DNA of 64,000 bases from an uncultured Faecalibacterium sp. (lineage in GTDB: Bacteria; Bacillota; Clostridia; Oscillospirales; Ruminococcaceae). Both the position numbers and the translations under genes were made by a program. Location of the stretch: positions 89,764 through 153,763 of the forward strand of contig CAKSWU010000004.1 of the NCBI GenBank assembly GCA_934513205.1, given 5' to 3'. Numbering within the stretch: position 1 is the first letter of the stretch; each line of letters starts with the position of its first letter. This document shows, piece after piece, positions 15,255-24,476 of the stretch. The notes under the pieces are model-generated. The model made no database searches, was not told the origin of the DNA, and saw only the letters and a list, made by a program, of their open reading frames with translations.

Positions 15255-16862
15255 ATGAAGATCACGTTTCTGGGCGCGAACCACGAAGTCACCGGCAGTT
15301 GTACCCTGATCGAAGCGGCAGGACGGCGTTTTCTGGTCGATCACGGCATGGAGCAGGGCAGGGACTTCTACGAAAACCAGCCCATCCCGGTAGCGCCCGG
15401 CGAAATCGACTGGGTGCTTGTGACCCATGCCCATATCGACCACACCGGTCTTTTGCCGCTGCTGGTGCACAACGGCTTCCGGGGCAGGATCTATGCCACG
15501 GACCCCACGGTGGAGCTGTGTGGCATCATGCTGCGAGACTCTGCCCACATTCAGGAATTTGAAGCCGAATGGAAGAACCGCAAGGGCCAGCGTTCCGGTG
15601 CAGAGCCGGTGGAACCCATGTATACCGTTCAGGACGCCGAGGCTGCCATGAAGCAGTTTTTTGGCGTGGCGTATGACAAAAAAGTGGAGCTGGCACCGGG
15701 CATCCAGATCCGGTTCGTGGATGTGGGACACCTGCTTGGCTCTGCCAGCATTGAGCTTTGGATCACCGAGGGCGAAAGCACCACGAAGCTGGTGTTCTCC
15801 GGCGATATCGGCAATCTGGACCAGCCCATCATCAAGGACCCCACTTATCTTCAAGAGGCCGACTATGTGTTCATGGAGTCCACCTACGGTGACCGCAGCC
15901 ACGGCCCCAAGCCGGACTATGTGAACGATCTGGCAAAAATTTTACAGCGTACCTTTGACCGGGGCGGCAATGTGGTCATCCCCAGCTTTGCGGTGGGCCG
16001 CACGCAGGAGATGCTCTACTTCATCCGCGAGATCAAGGAAAAAGGATTGGTCAAAGGGCACGGAAGCTTCCCGGTGTACATCGACAGTCCTCTTGCCATC
16101 GAAGCAACGCGCATTTTTCAGGACACGGACCCGGATTGCTTTGACCGCGAGACGCAGGCACTGTTGGCGCAGGGCATCGACCCCATCCATTTTCCGGGGC
16201 TGCGGGTCAGCGTCACCAGCGAGGAGTCCCGGATGATCAACTCGGACCGGGTGCCCAAGGTCATCCTGTCTGCCAGCGGCATGTGCGAGGCGGGACGCAT
16301 CCGACATCACCTCAAGCACAACCTGTGGCGGCCGGAGTGCACCATCCTGTTCGTGGGTTTTCAGGCAAGGGGGACTCTGGGACGTACCCTGCTGGATGGG
16401 GCGACCACAGTCAAACTGTTCGGAGAGCCGATCGAAGTACAGGCAGAGCTGTGCCAGTTGACCGGGATGTCCGGTCACGCCGACCGCGAGGGTCTGCTGC
16501 GCTGGGTGAGCGCATTTGATCCCAAGCCCAAGCGGGTGTTCGTCATCCATGGTGAGGACGAGACCGAGAACATTTTCGTCAACACCCTGACCGAGCAGGG
16601 CTTTACCGCCTGCGCTCCTTACAATGGCGCCCAGTGGGCTATCGGGGCCGAGGGCGCAGTCTGCCTGCAGGAGGGCGCAAAGGTCCGCATCGAACAGAGG
16701 GCCGGCGAGGGCGCAAACCGTGCTGCAACGGTGTTTCAGCGGCTGGTCAGCGCCGGCAAGCGGCTGCTGCGGGTCATCGAGCACAACGAGGGCGGTGCCA
16801 ACAAGGATCTGGCAAAATTTGCCGACCAGATCAACGCCCTGTGTGACAAGTGGGACCGCTGA
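15255..16862 (+). CDS. Beta-CASP metallo-beta-lactamase-fold protein (probable RNase)
   Basis: A 535-residue protein. The N-terminal MBL domain has the metal-binding THAHIDHTGLLP (HxHxDH), DVGHLLGSASIEL and FSGDIG motifs. The inserted beta-CASP domain has VIPSFAVGRTQEML, and PKVILSASGMCEAGRIRHHL marks its return to the MBL core. Motif C is in MSGHADREGLLRW, followed by VFVIHGE. These features place it with CPSF73/Ysh1-like bacterial RNases rather than RNase J, which is longer and carries a different C-terminus. It probably cleaves RNA in the cytoplasm; substrate is unknown. GGAGG at 15242-15246 fixes the ATG at 15255. A terminator follows. Confidence 0.9.
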   Translation: MKITFLGANHEVTGSCTLIEAAGRRFLVDHGMEQGRDFYENQPIPVAPGEIDWVLVTHAHIDHTGLLPLLVHNGFRGRIYATDPTVELCGIMLRDSAHIQEFEAEWKNRKGQRSGAEPVEPMYTVQDAEAAMKQFFGVAYDKKVELAPGIQIRFVDVGHLLGSASIELWITEGESTTKLVFSGDIGNLDQPIIKDPTYLQEADYVFMESTYGDRSHGPKPDYVNDLAKILQRTFDRGGNVVIPSFAVGRTQEMLYFIREIKEKGLVKGHGSFPVYIDSPLAIEATRIFQDTDPDCFDRETQALLAQGIDPIHFPGLRVSVTSEESRMINSDRVPKVILSASGMCEAGRIRHHLKHNLWRPECTILFVGFQARGTLGRTLLDGATTVKLFGEPIEVQAELCQLTGMSGHADREGLLRWVSAFDPKPKRVFVIHGEDETENIFVNTLTEQGFTACAPYNGAQWAIGAEGAVCLQEGAKVRIEQRAGEGANRAATVFQRLVSAGKRLLRVIEHNEGGANKDLAKFADQINALCDKWDR

Positions 16863-16870
16863 GATAAAAC

Positions 16871-16905
16871 AAAAGCACCGCGGCTCAAAAGCCGCGGTGC
16901 TTTTT
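16871..16905. terminator. Bidirectional terminator between MBL gene and tRNA-Gly
   Basis: A perfect 14-bp stem (16871-16884/16891-16904) with A and T ends serves the plus-strand gene. On minus it serves the tRNA-Gly, whose CCA lies four bases away. Confidence 0.9.
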
Positions 16906-16907
16906 GT

Positions 16908-16982
16908 TGGAGCGGGCAATGGGAATCGAACCCACCTCCTCAGCTTGGAAGGCTGATATACTAGCCGATGTACGATGCCCGC
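16908..16982 (-). tRNA. tRNA-Gly (TCC anticodon)
   Basis: Minus-strand cloverleaf from 16982. The acceptor stem is GCGGGCA/TGCCCGC and the anticodon loop CTTCCAA gives TCC. The T-arm has GGTTCGATTCC and an encoded CCA is present. The D-loop context (TACATCGGCTAGTATATCAGC) is normal for Gly-TCC. Confidence 0.96.
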
Positions 16983-17076
16983 ATTCACGAACGATATTAT
17001 AACATGTTCCGGGGCAAATGTCCAGCCCAATTTTTGTATGTTCCTTAAAGCACCAGAAAAGAATGCCGGAACGGCC

Positions 17077-17104
17077 TTGCTTTTCCATACGGCTCTGCTA
17101 CAAT
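17077..17104 (+). promoter_or_regulatory. Promoter of the AlkD-like gene
   Basis: TTGCTT (17077-17082) and TACAAT (17099-17104) with a 16-base spacer lie 24 bases before the start codon. Confidence 0.55.
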
Positions 17105-17127
17105 AGAAAAGAACGGAGGGAGAGAGG

Positions 17128-17823
17128 ATGGAACCGGAAGCAGAGATCATTTGTGCGCAGCTGTTTACCCTGCGGGATGAAGCATACCGCGCCTTTCACA
17201 GTGCGTTGATGCCCACCGTGCCGCCGGAAACGGTGATCGGCGTGCGCGTTCCGGCTCTGCGCAAGTTGGCAAAACAGCTCACAGGCACAGCGCAGGCAGA
17301 AGTGTTTTTACAGGCCCTGCCGCATGGATACTACGAAGAAAACAACCTCCACGCGTTTCTGATCGAACTTATCCGGGACTACGACAGGGCGCTGACTGAA
17401 ACGGAAGCGTTCTTGCCCTATATCAACAACTGGGCCACCTGTGACTGCTTTTGCCCCAAAGTGTTTGCAAAGCACAAGAAGGAACTGCTGGTGCCCATTC
17501 GCCACTGGCTGGATTCGGGCGAGGTGTACACCGTGCGCTATGGCATGGAGATGCTGATGCGCTATTATCTGGATGATGCATTCCGGCCGGAATATCTGGA
17601 ATGGGTGGCCGATGTGCGCAGCACGGAATACTATATCAATATGATGCGGGCATGGTATTTTGCCACGGCACTGGCAAAGCAGCCGGATGCCGCGCTGCCG
17701 TGGCTCACAGAAAAGCGGCTGGATCTGTGGACCCACAACAAAGCCATCCAGAAAGCGGTGGAAAGCCGCCGCATTCCGCCTGGAATGAAGCAGCTGCTGC
17801 GCGGTCTGCGCAGCCGTTCATAA
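17128..17823 (+). CDS. DNA alkylation repair protein (AlkD-like HEAT-repeat glycosylase family)
   Basis: A 231-residue all-helical protein with the AlkD family pattern: PPETVIGVRVPALRKLAKQL near the N-terminus, NNLHAFLIEL, the INNWATCDCFCPK stretch (about residues 95-107) and the closing NKAIQKAVESRRIPPGMKQLLRGLR. AlkD-type enzymes excise bulky or cationic N3/N7-alkylated bases without base flipping. NNWATCD is the counterpart of the NWD-type motif holding the catalytic Asp. GGAGGGAGAG precedes the ATG. It has its own promoter and lies alone ahead of pyrH. Some relatives are not active glycosylases, so the biochemical role is inferred from family. Confidence 0.85.
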   Translation: MEPEAEIICAQLFTLRDEAYRAFHSALMPTVPPETVIGVRVPALRKLAKQLTGTAQAEVFLQALPHGYYEENNLHAFLIELIRDYDRALTETEAFLPYINNWATCDCFCPKVFAKHKKELLVPIRHWLDSGEVYTVRYGMEMLMRYYLDDAFRPEYLEWVADVRSTEYYINMMRAWYFATALAKQPDAALPWLTEKRLDLWTHNKAIQKAVESRRIPPGMKQLLRGLRSRS

Positions 17824-17945
17824 AAGCTTCCGGATTTCTGCGCAGATTCCCTGTTTACTTTATGCGGGTTTTATTGTAGAATATACTGTAGTAAAAATGC
17901 CGGGCTATGCCCCGACGGAAAATAAAACCAGGTGGTGTTTGGATT

Positions 17946-18656
17946 ATGGCATTGAAATATCAGCGCATTCTGCTCAAGATCAGCGGTGAGGCTCTTGGCG
18001 GCGAGAAGGGCATGGGCTTTGATGAGCCGACCATGGATGCGATCTGCGGCGGCGTGAAGAAAGCGCACGAGCTGGGGGTACAGATCGGCATCGTGGTGGG
18101 CGGCGGCAACTTCTGGCGCGGTCGTTCCAGCGGCAAGATGGAGCGCACACTGGCAGACAAGATCGGTATGCTGGCAACGGTGATGAACGCTCTGGCGGTC
18201 TCCGACAAGCTGGAGCAGCTGGGCGTCCCCACGGAGGTATTCACCTCCATCACCATGCCGCAGGTGGCACCGGCGTTTACCCGCAAGGATGCCCTGCGCG
18301 CGATGGAGCAGGGCAAGATCGCGGTCTTTGGCGGCGGCACCGGCAACCCCTTCTTCTCCACCGATACGGCGACTGCCCTGCGTGCCGTGGAGGTCAGTGC
18401 CGATGTGATGTTCAAGGCTACCATGGTGGACGGCGTTTACGACAAGGACCCCCACAAGTACCCGGACGCCAAAAAGTACGATACTCTGACCTTTACAAAG
18501 GTGTTGGAGGATCAGCTGGCTGTCATGGACGGCACGGCGGCGACCCTGTGCCGCGACAATAAGCTGCCCATTCTGGTGTTTGACCTGGCAGACCCGGACA
18601 ACATTGCCCGCGCTGTGCAGGGCGAAAACGTGGGCACGCTGGTCTATGAGGGCTGA
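17946..18656 (+). CDS. pyrH: UMP kinase
   Basis: A 236-residue amino-acid-kinase-fold enzyme that phosphorylates UMP to UDP with ATP. Visible motifs: ILLKISGEALGG (phosphate loop), IVVGGGNFWRG, and DTATALRAVEVSADVMFKAT with VDGVYDKDPHKY. The C-terminus (PILVFDLADPDNIARAVQGENVGTLV) is complete. AGGTGG at 17930-17935 supports the ATG at 17946 rather than an in-frame upstream ATG. It opens a long plus-strand run with frr, uppS, cdsA, dxr, rseP, ispG and polC, which is the usual Firmicutes arrangement (often after tsf, absent here). Confidence 0.97.
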   Translation: MALKYQRILLKISGEALGGEKGMGFDEPTMDAICGGVKKAHELGVQIGIVVGGGNFWRGRSSGKMERTLADKIGMLATVMNALAVSDKLEQLGVPTEVFTSITMPQVAPAFTRKDALRAMEQGKIAVFGGGTGNPFFSTDTATALRAVEVSADVMFKATMVDGVYDKDPHKYPDAKKYDTLTFTKVLEDQLAVMDGTAATLCRDNKLPILVFDLADPDNIARAVQGENVGTLVYEG

Positions 18657-18753
18657 TACAGCATTTCTAAGACCGCAAACTGCATACAATAAGGCAGCGG
18701 TGCTCTGCTCTGCAGCCTTGAAAATACACTAATAGGAACAGGAGACTACCACA

Positions 18754-19308
18754 ATGAGCAGCAACACCAAGGTTTACGAAGACAAGATGAAGAGCTCGGT
18801 CGAGCATCTGGGCCGTGAGCTTGCCGCCGTGCGCGCAGGCCGCGCAAACCCCGCTGTGCTGGATAAGGTCACCGTGGACTACTACGGCGCACCCACTCCC
18901 GTCCAGCAGGTAGCGTCTGTGGCGGTCAGCGAGGCACGCACCTTGACCATCACTCCGTGGGACCGCACCCTGCTGCGGGCCATCAGTAAGGCCATCATGG
19001 CAAGTGATGTGGGTATCACCCCCATTGATGACGGTGTTACCATCCGCCTGAACTTCCCGGCTCCCAACGAGGAGCGCCGCAAGCAGCTGGCAAAGGAAGT
19101 TTCCAAGCTGGGTGAGGATGCCAAGGTGGCAGTGCGCAACATCCGCCGCGAAGCCATGGACAAGGCAAAGGCCATGAAGAAGGCCGGTGAGCTGACCGAG
19201 GACAGCCAGAAGACCATGGAAGAAGATGTCCAGAAGCTGACCGACAAGTATATCAAGAACATTGATGCGGCTGTGGAAGAGAAGCAGAAGGAGATCATGT
19301 CTGTCTGA
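18754..19308 (+). CDS. frr: Ribosome recycling factor
   Basis: A 184-residue protein matching RRF in length. Together with EF-G it splits post-termination ribosomes. Diagnostic segments: VRAGRANPAVLDKVTVDYYGAPTPV, LTITPWDRTLLRAI, IRLNFPAPNEERRKQLAKE, and the C-terminal helix VQKLTDKYIKNIDAAVEEKQKEIMSV. The three-helix bundle and the domain II hinge are intact. It lies 97 bases after pyrH with a good AGGAG site, and is followed by uppS. Confidence 0.98.
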   Translation: MSSNTKVYEDKMKSSVEHLGRELAAVRAGRANPAVLDKVTVDYYGAPTPVQQVASVAVSEARTLTITPWDRTLLRAISKAIMASDVGITPIDDGVTIRLNFPAPNEERRKQLAKEVSKLGEDAKVAVRNIRREAMDKAKAMKKAGELTEDSQKTMEEDVQKLTDKYIKNIDAAVEEKQKEIMSV

Positions 19309-19404
19309 TCGGCACAGCTGAAATGAAAAACAGGAGGTGCCGTGCGCTGGACAAAGGTGCGCGGCACTTTTGTTGAAGGCAGCTGCTGCTGCCGGGAGGA
19401 AACA

Positions 19405-20118
19405 ATGGCGCACCCCAAGGAATTTGCCGAGGGCCTTTCCATCGGCATTATCATGGACGGAAATGGCCGCTGGGCGAAAAACCGCGGGCTGCCCCGCACC
19501 GCAGGCCACAAAAAAGGCGCAGAGGTGTTCAGCGACATTGCGGATTACTGCGATGAGCTGGGGGTCAGCTCGGTGTACTTCTATGCGTTCTCGACTGAAA
19601 ACTGGAAGCGTCCGCTGGAAGAGGTCAACGCCATCATGCGGCTGTTCGGAGAATATCTGCTGAAGGGCTTTGACTACAAGAACCGGAACATCCGCATCCG
19701 GTTTTTGGGTGACCGCTCGGTGCTGGACGAAAAACTGCAGCAGCTGATGAACAAGCTGGAAGGGGAGTCTGCCGTCAAGACCGGCATGAACCTGAACATC
19801 GCCATCAACTATGGCGGCCGTCCGGAGATCCTTCGGGCAACGCAGCAGCTGGCAGCCAGAGCGGCAGCCGGTGAGCTGAAGCCGGAGCAGATCACGGAGC
19901 AGATGCTGAGCGATGCCATGTACACCGCCGGTCAGAAGGATCCGGATTTTATTCTGCGGCCCAGCGGCGAAAAGCGGCTGTCCAACTTTATGCTGTGGCA
20001 GGCTGCCTACTCGGAACTTGTGGAAATGGACGTTCTGTGGCCGGATTTTACCCGTGCGGATCTGGACGCTGCCATTGAGGAGTTCAACCACCGCAGCCGA
20101 CGGTTTGGCGGACTGTGA
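19405..20118 (+). CDS. uppS: Undecaprenyl (polyprenyl) diphosphate synthase
   Basis: A 237-residue cis-prenyltransferase that adds isopentenyl units to farnesyl-PP to make the C55 carrier for peptidoglycan. The catalytic Asp18 lies in IGIIMDGNGRWAKNRG. FYAFSTENWKR, NIAINYGGRPEI and DFILRPSGEKRLSNFMLWQ with the following SELVEMDVLWPDF complete the family motifs. The ATG at 19405 follows GGGAGGA and gives a normal-length protein. A GTG at 19342 after AGGAGG is in frame and would add 21 residues of low-similarity sequence, so it is a second choice. It is part of the lipid-carrier/isoprenoid run that includes dxr and ispG. Confidence 0.96.
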   Translation: MAHPKEFAEGLSIGIIMDGNGRWAKNRGLPRTAGHKKGAEVFSDIADYCDELGVSSVYFYAFSTENWKRPLEEVNAIMRLFGEYLLKGFDYKNRNIRIRFLGDRSVLDEKLQQLMNKLEGESAVKTGMNLNIAINYGGRPEILRATQQLAARAAAGELKPEQITEQMLSDAMYTAGQKDPDFILRPSGEKRLSNFMLWQAAYSELVEMDVLWPDFTRADLDAAIEEFNHRSRRFGGL

Positions 20119-20172
20119 TTGCGGCGTGCCGAAAACCAACCAAAAGATCCCGTGCGCAGGCACGGGCCCGGC

Positions 20173-20193
20173 GGGCCGACCGTTCCTCGGCCC
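20173..20193. other. GC-rich intercistronic hairpin between uppS and cdsA
   Basis: GGGCCGA (20173-20179) pairs with TCGGCCC (20187-20193) around a 7-base loop. No T run follows, so it is more likely an mRNA stability or processing element than a terminator. Confidence 0.4.
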
Positions 20194-20238
20194 GGGCTGC
20201 TGTGGCAGCTTCAAGGGAAAATAAAGGAGAACAAAGCT

Positions 20239-21099
20239 ATGAAAACACGAGTCATAACTGCGATCGTGGGCATCATCGTCCTCATCGGCGTGATGTTCAC
20301 CTTCAACACGCTGATCTTCAATCTGGTGATCGCAGCCATTACCCTGATCGCCGTCCACGAGATCTACAGTGCGCTGGGCTTTAAAAAGAGAGATTGGCTG
20401 ATGTACGCCGCGCTGGTGCCCTACACCCTGCTGGTGATGACCTCCAACTATCAGGTCATGCGCCGTCTGGTGATGCCGGTGTCCTTTGTGCTGGTCACCT
20501 TCTACGCCATCTATCTGGTGGTGCGCAATGGCACCATCAGCTACCAGAAGGCCAGCGGACTGCTCCTGTTTTCCGGCATCGTGATCTTCTGCTTCTACTC
20601 CTTCATCCGGCTCAAGGAACTGCTGCCGGTAGAGCAATTCGGCTACGATGCCGTGTTCTTTATCCTGCTGATCCTCTGTTTTGCATGGGGCGGGGACACC
20701 TGCGCCTACTTTGCAGGCCGCGCCTTTGGCAAGCACAAGCTGTGCCCGGTGGTCAGCCCCAAAAAGACCGTGGAGGGGGCCATCGGCGGGGTGCTGGGCA
20801 CCATGGTGTTCGGCGTGATCGTGACGCTGGTGTACTCCCTGGCGGCAGACCGCATGGAAGCGTTCACCCGCTCCAACATCGGTATTTCGATGTATCTCAT
20901 CATTGCTCTGCTGGGCTGTGTGGCGGCGGTGCTGGGCATCTACGGCGACCTGTTTGCCAGTGTGGTCAAGCGTCAGTGCGGCATCAAGGACTACGGCACG
21001 ATCTTCCCGGGCCATGGCGGCATTCTGGATCGCTTTGACAGCGTGATGTTCATTGCTCCCTTTGTGACCATGGTCATTACGGCAGTGTTCTACTATTAA
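20239..21099 (+). CDS. cdsA: Phosphatidate cytidylyltransferase (CDP-diglyceride synthase)
   Basis: A 286-residue membrane enzyme forming CDP-diacylglycerol from phosphatidate and CTP for phospholipid synthesis. About eight hydrophobic segments are seen. The family signature occurs near the C-terminus: SVVKRQCGIKDYGTIFPGHGGILDRFDS (about residues 238-265), with the metal-binding Asp residues. The central WGGDTCAYFAGRAFGKHKL and SPKKTVEGAIGG motifs are also present. AAGGAG (20224-20229) sets the ATG at 20239; the long open frame upstream covers the intercistronic hairpin and is rejected. Confidence 0.97.
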   Translation: MKTRVITAIVGIIVLIGVMFTFNTLIFNLVIAAITLIAVHEIYSALGFKKRDWLMYAALVPYTLLVMTSNYQVMRRLVMPVSFVLVTFYAIYLVVRNGTISYQKASGLLLFSGIVIFCFYSFIRLKELLPVEQFGYDAVFFILLILCFAWGGDTCAYFAGRAFGKHKLCPVVSPKKTVEGAIGGVLGTMVFGVIVTLVYSLAADRMEAFTRSNIGISMYLIIALLGCVAAVLGIYGDLFASVVKRQCGIKDYGTIFPGHGGILDRFDSVMFIAPFVTMVITAVFYY

Positions 21100-21112
21100 G
21101 GGGGGATGTGTC

Positions 21113-22264
21113 ATGTCGAAAAGAATTACGCTGCTGGGTTCTACCGGCTCCATTGGCACCCAGAGTCTGGATGTCATCCGGGCCCAGGGATATGAGGTTT
21201 ACGGCCTGTCTGCCCACCGCCATGTAGAAAAGATCCTGCAACAGATCGAGGAATTTCATCCCAGATATGTCTGCATGACCGACCCGGACGCCGCCGCAAA
21301 ACTGGACGCGGCACTGGCAGGCCGTGCCTGTGCGCCCAAGCTGCTCACCGGCCCGGAGGGACTGAAAGAGCTGGCAGCGCTGGATGGTCCCGATGTGGTG
21401 CTGAACAGTGTGGTGGGCATTGCGGGTCTGGGAGCCAGTCTCTGCGCCATCGAGAGCGGTCACGATCTGGCGCTTGCCAACAAGGAGAGCCTTGTCACCG
21501 GCGGTCATCTGGTCACACAGGCCGTGGCAAAGCATGGCGTACAGCTGCTGCCGGTGGACAGCGAGCACTCCGCCATCTTCCAGTGCCTGCAGGATAAGGA
21601 AAGCGCGCCCAGCCTGACCAAGATCCTGCTGACGGCGTCCGGTGGACCGTTCTTCGGCATGACTACCGAGCAGCTGCGCAGCAAGACCAAAGCCGATGCC
21701 CTCAAGCACCCCAACTGGAACATGGGGGCAAAGATCACCATCGACTCCGCCACTCTGATGAACAAGGGACTGGAGCTGATCGAGGCGGTGTGGCTGTTCG
21801 GTCTGCCGCCGGAAAAGATCCAGATCGTTGTCCAACGCCAGAGCATCGTCCACTCTGCAGTGCAGTTCAGCGACAATTCGGTCATTGCTCAGCTGGGCGT
21901 ACCGGATATGCGCATCCCCATCCAGTACGCCCTGACCTACCCCAAGCGTGTACCGGGCGTGGTGCCGGAGCTGGACTTTGCAGCCCTGAAGGTGCTTACC
22001 TTCGATGTGGCAGACGAGGAGACGTTCCGTTGTCTTGCGGCGTGCAAAAAAGCCATCCGAAAGGGCGGGCTTGGTCCCTGCGCCGCCAACGGTGCCAACG
22101 AGGAAGCAGTCAAGCTGTTTCTGGAGGACAAGATCGGTTTTCTGGACATTGGTCGTCTGGTGGAAGCCGTTGTGGACAGCGACCGCTTTGGCGGCGACTA
22201 TACGCTGCAGGATGTGTATGCGTGCGACCGTATGGCCCGGGAGTTTGTGCGGGCACACCTTTGA
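21113..22264 (+). CDS. dxr: 1-deoxy-D-xylulose-5-phosphate reductoisomerase
   Basis: A 383-residue NADPH-dependent enzyme that converts DXP to MEP, the committed step of non-mevalonate isoprenoid synthesis. Motifs: N-terminal LLGSTGSIGTQSLDVI nucleotide fold, ALANKESLVTGG, LLPVDSEHSAIFQCL (metal-binding Asp and Glu) and TASGGPF. The catalytic loop HPNWNMGAKITIDSATLMNKGLE and the C-terminal ANEEAV helix are also seen. The start follows AAGGGGGG. Only 13 bases separate it from cdsA, so they are co-transcribed. Confidence 0.98.
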   Translation: MSKRITLLGSTGSIGTQSLDVIRAQGYEVYGLSAHRHVEKILQQIEEFHPRYVCMTDPDAAAKLDAALAGRACAPKLLTGPEGLKELAALDGPDVVLNSVVGIAGLGASLCAIESGHDLALANKESLVTGGHLVTQAVAKHGVQLLPVDSEHSAIFQCLQDKESAPSLTKILLTASGGPFFGMTTEQLRSKTKADALKHPNWNMGAKITIDSATLMNKGLELIEAVWLFGLPPEKIQIVVQRQSIVHSAVQFSDNSVIAQLGVPDMRIPIQYALTYPKRVPGVVPELDFAALKVLTFDVADEETFRCLAACKKAIRKGGLGPCAANGANEEAVKLFLEDKIGFLDIGRLVEAVVDSDRFGGDYTLQDVYACDRMAREFVRAHL

Positions 22265-22285
22265 TTTTCGATTCTAGGAGACGCA

Positions 22286-23398
22286 ATGTCAGTTTTTATT
22301 ACTCTGATCGCGGCGCTGATCGTTTTCAGTGCGGTGATCGCCATCCATGAGTTCGGGCACTTTGCAGTGGCAAAACTCTGCGGCATTCAGGTCAACGAGT
22401 TCTCCATCGGCATGGGACCCGTGCTCTGGAAAAAATACCGCAAGGGTACCCAGTACAGCCTGCGCGCGCTGCCGGTGGGCGGCTTTGTGGCGCTGGAAGG
22501 GGAGGAAAGCCCCGAAAGCCAGCAGGCAGAGCAGGCCCGGGATCAGCAGGATGCATCGCCGGAAGCCGCGGACGGCGCAGAACCGCCCGTCGGCATTCCC
22601 TTGAACGAGGCGCCGGTGTGGCAGCGCATTCTGGTGATGGCTGCGGGTGCCTTTATGAACTTTGTACTGGGCTTTGCGGTGCTGGTCCTTCTGGTGGCAG
22701 CGCAGGAAGGCGTTCTTACCAGCAAGACCATCTACTCCATCGAGGAAAACGCCCTCTGCGGTCAGACGGGTCTGCAGCCCGGGGACGAGATCCTTGCAGT
22801 GAACGGACGGCGCTGCTTTGTTGCCAACGACATTCTGTATGAGCTGATGCGCACCGAGCAGTACCGTGCCCGGTTCACCGTAAAACGGGACGGTCAGACG
22901 GTGGAGCTGCCGGACGTGCAGTTCGACACATGGCAGGATGCGGACGGCGGCGTCCACATGACCCTTGGCTTTGTGGTATACGGCATCCGCAAGACACCTG
23001 CCAGCGTGCTGAAGGAAGCGTGGAACAGCACCCTGTACTACGGGCGCATCGTGTTCACCTCGCTGGCAGACCTGCTGAAGGGCCGGGAGAGCATCAACAA
23101 CCTGTCCGGACCGGTGGGCATCGTGACCGCCATCGGGCAGGCAGCCAGCTATGGCTGGCGGGACGTGCTGGAGCTGCTGGCCCTCATCACCATCAATCTG
23201 GGCATCTTCAACCTGCTGCCCTTTCCGGCGCTGGACGGCGGCAAAGTGGTGTTTCTGGTCATTGAGGGTGTCACCGGTCATGCAGTGCCGGAAAAACTGC
23301 AGGGAGTGCTGACCGTAGCAGCCTTTGGACTGCTGTTCGGGCTGATGCTCTTTGCGACCTATAACGATATCATCCGGCTTGTGACCGGGGCAATGTAA
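22286..23398 (+). CDS. rseP: RseP/RasP site-2 zinc metalloprotease with PDZ domain
   Basis: A 370-residue intramembrane protease. The first helix carries the active site His21-Glu-Phe-Gly-His25. A PDZ domain (about residues 150-230: LQPGDEILAVNGRRC) and the third-helix motif LLPFPALDGGK (the metal-ligand Asp) follow. Members cut anti-sigma factors and leftover signal peptides within the membrane. A Ser/Glu/Gln-rich insert (about 74-100) lies between the first helix and the PDZ domain. It sits between dxr and ispG, the common arrangement. Confidence 0.96.
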   Translation: MSVFITLIAALIVFSAVIAIHEFGHFAVAKLCGIQVNEFSIGMGPVLWKKYRKGTQYSLRALPVGGFVALEGEESPESQQAEQARDQQDASPEAADGAEPPVGIPLNEAPVWQRILVMAAGAFMNFVLGFAVLVLLVAAQEGVLTSKTIYSIEENALCGQTGLQPGDEILAVNGRRCFVANDILYELMRTEQYRARFTVKRDGQTVELPDVQFDTWQDADGGVHMTLGFVVYGIRKTPASVLKEAWNSTLYYGRIVFTSLADLLKGRESINNLSGPVGIVTAIGQAASYGWRDVLELLALITINLGIFNLLPFPALDGGKVVFLVIEGVTGHAVPEKLQGVLTVAAFGLLFGLMLFATYNDIIRLVTGAM

Positions 23399-23414
23399 CA
23401 GAAAGGAGCCCACT

Positions 23415-24461
23415 ATGCGGCAGAGAAAACGCGAAGTCCGGATCGGAAGTGTGACCATTGGCGGCAACCACCCCATCGCAGTGCAGACCATGCTCAACGT
23501 TCCGGTGGAGGACATTGAGGGCAATGTGGCACAGGCAAAGCGGTGCGAGGCTGCGGGTTGTCAGATCCTGCGGCTCACCTGCCCCAGTCCGGCAGATGCA
23601 AAGTGCGTGGAGGCCGTCCGGAACGCGGTGAACATCCCCATTGTGGCTGACATCCACTTTGACTACAAGGCAGCGCTGGCCTGCGCAGATGTGGGCGTGG
23701 ACAAGATCCGTATCAACCCCGGCAACATCGGGGACGATGACCGGGTGAAGGCGGTGGTGGATGCCTGCCAGCAGAAGAACATCCCCATCCGCATCGGGGT
23801 CAACGGCGGCAGTCTGGAAAAGCACATCCTTGCAAAATATGGTGCCCCCACCCCGGAAGCCATGGTGGAGAGCGCGTTGTACCATGTGCATCTTTTGGAA
23901 AAGTTTGACTTTGACAACATCGTCATCTCCATCAAAAACTCCAACGTGCCCCGCATGATGGAGGCCTACCGCCAGCTGAGCGCCGTCACCGACTACCCGC
24001 TCCATGTGGGCGTTACCGAAGCCGGCACCTATCAGATGGGCCTGCTGAAGAGCGGCATGGGCATCGGCGGCATGCTTCTGGAGGGCATTGGTGATACCAT
24101 CCGGGTCTCGCTGGCAGCGGAGCCGGAAAAAGAGGTGGAAGCAGGTTTTAACATCCTGCGCGCCGTGGGCTTCCCGGTGGCGGGGCCGGAGGTCATCACC
24201 TGTCCCACCTGCGGACGCACCCAGTACCCCTGCACCGAGATCGCCAACGAGGTGGAAAAGCGGCTGCAGGGCTATAAAAAGTCCATCAAGGTGGCGGTCA
24301 TGGGCTGCGTGGTCAACGGCCCCGGCGAAGCGCGGGAAGCAGACATCGGCATTGCCGGAGGCAAGGGCGAGGCGGTGCTGTTCATCCACGGTCAGCCCAT
24401 CAAAAAGCTGACCGGCGATAGCATTCTGGATCAGTTCATGGACGAGATCTATAAATTGTAA
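23415..24461 (+). CDS. ispG: (E)-4-hydroxy-3-methylbut-2-enyl-diphosphate synthase (flavodoxin)
   Basis: A 348-residue [4Fe-4S] enzyme of the MEP pathway. The TIM-barrel part starts with VTIGGNHPIAVQTMLN and includes DIHFDYKAAL and RINPGNIGDD. The cluster-binding C-terminal domain has CPTCGRTQYPC and MGCVVNGPGEAREADIGIAGG. It uses two reducing equivalents, probably from ferredoxin or flavodoxin, which fits an anaerobe. GAAAGGAG precedes the ATG. With dxr in the same run, this window carries two of the seven MEP steps. Confidence 0.98.
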   Translation: MRQRKREVRIGSVTIGGNHPIAVQTMLNVPVEDIEGNVAQAKRCEAAGCQILRLTCPSPADAKCVEAVRNAVNIPIVADIHFDYKAALACADVGVDKIRINPGNIGDDDRVKAVVDACQQKNIPIRIGVNGGSLEKHILAKYGAPTPEAMVESALYHVHLLEKFDFDNIVISIKNSNVPRMMEAYRQLSAVTDYPLHVGVTEAGTYQMGLLKSGMGIGGMLLEGIGDTIRVSLAAEPEKEVEAGFNILRAVGFPVAGPEVITCPTCGRTQYPCTEIANEVEKRLQGYKKSIKVAVMGCVVNGPGEAREADIGIAGGKGEAVLFIHGQPIKKLTGDSILDQFMDEIYKL

Positions 24462-24476
24462 GACGGGAGCTGTTTT